A stretch of DNA of 5,190 bases from an uncultured Cellvibrio sp. (GTDB taxonomy: Bacteria > Pseudomonadota > Gammaproteobacteria > Pseudomonadales > Cellvibrionaceae). The notes under the pieces are model-generated. The model was not told the DNA's origin. It saw only the letters and a list, made by a program, of their open reading frames with translations, and did not search any database. The translations under genes and the position numbers were made by a program. Below, in pieces: positions 5,107 through 5,190 of this stretch (within the stretch, counting starts at the first letter, position 1; each line of letters opens with the position of its first letter). The stretch is from NCBI GenBank assembly GCA_946482345.1, contig CAMLRJ010000295.1, positions 1-5,190 of the forward strand, given 5' to 3'.

Positions 5107-5190
5107 TTTTTGTTAAATTTTTTTAATTCTGTTTTATTTCTTTTTATTTATACAATTTTTAAAAGGTAAAAATAGAAAAAAAATTGAGAA
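5107..5190. other. Extremely AT-rich segment after fabD, probably leading to fabG
   Basis: Only 10 of these 84 bases are G or C. The first 54 are mostly T on the + strand and the last 30 mostly A. ATTTTTA (5155-5161) and TAAAAAT (5167-5173) form a perfect inverted repeat with loop AAAGG. A -10-like TACAAT (5151-5156) is present, but no -35 is recognisable. No coding region is visible. In relatives fabG, acpP and fabF follow fabD, so this may be a promoter or leader region for fabG, whose start would lie outside the window. Confidence 0.5.

Noticed and set aside
5184..5190. TTG near the window end as the fabG start
   Set aside because: Only two codons are visible, they do not resemble a FabG N-terminus, and no ribosome site is correctly spaced.

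Overview
The window is a housekeeping segment of a gammaproteobacterial chromosome: the fatty-acid/phospholipid and ribosomal-protein cluster yceD-rpmF-plsX-fabD and the genes just upstream of it. The order resembles the Pseudomonas/Cellvibrio side of the class. An rluC-like gene is followed by a HAD phosphatase, maf/yceF is divergent from yceD, and plsX is followed directly by fabD with no fabH between them. Moderate GC content, relaxed AT-ending codons and the protein sequences suggest a Cellvibrionales-type organism. That placement is an inference from gene order and protein resemblance, not a measured identity.

Layout. Bases 1-82 hold the C-terminal tail of a pseudouridine synthase, probably RluC, on the + strand. 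A HAD-superfamily phosphatase follows almost without a gap (84-734). Two minus-strand genes come next: an AraC-type HTH/O6-methylguanine methyltransferase fusion that is Ada-like but lacks the N-terminal phosphotriester domain (736-1548), and upstream of it maf/yceF (1628-2206). The HAD and Ada-like genes converge with one base between their stop codons. The divergent maf/yceD intergenic region carries three dyad symmetries and a near-consensus sigma70 promoter (2306-2334). The promoter's predicted start lies only a few bases before the ATG at 2344.

From there the + strand operon runs yceD (2344-2877), rpmF (2918-3100), plsX (3121-4143) and fabD (4174-5106). The last 84 bases are very AT-rich (10 G/C of 84) and probably lead to fabG just outside the window.

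How the genes work together. YceD is linked to 23S rRNA accumulation and RpmF is ribosomal protein L32. PlsX makes acyl-phosphate for phospholipid synthesis, and FabD loads malonyl groups onto acyl carrier protein. The operon therefore joins ribosome production to membrane lipid supply, as in other gammaproteobacteria. Maf removes non-canonical nucleotides and the Ada-like protein repairs alkylated guanine, so the minus-strand pair has a genome/nucleotide-hygiene theme.

No CRISPR array, tRNA, rRNA, insertion sequence or phage gene was seen, and there is no gene-free stretch over 300 bases. I found no convincing undescribed system. The most interesting signals are regulatory: the near-leaderless yceD promoter, the dyads around it, the Ada-like fusion in the slot where Pseudomonas usually has sppA, and the AT-rich segment after fabD.
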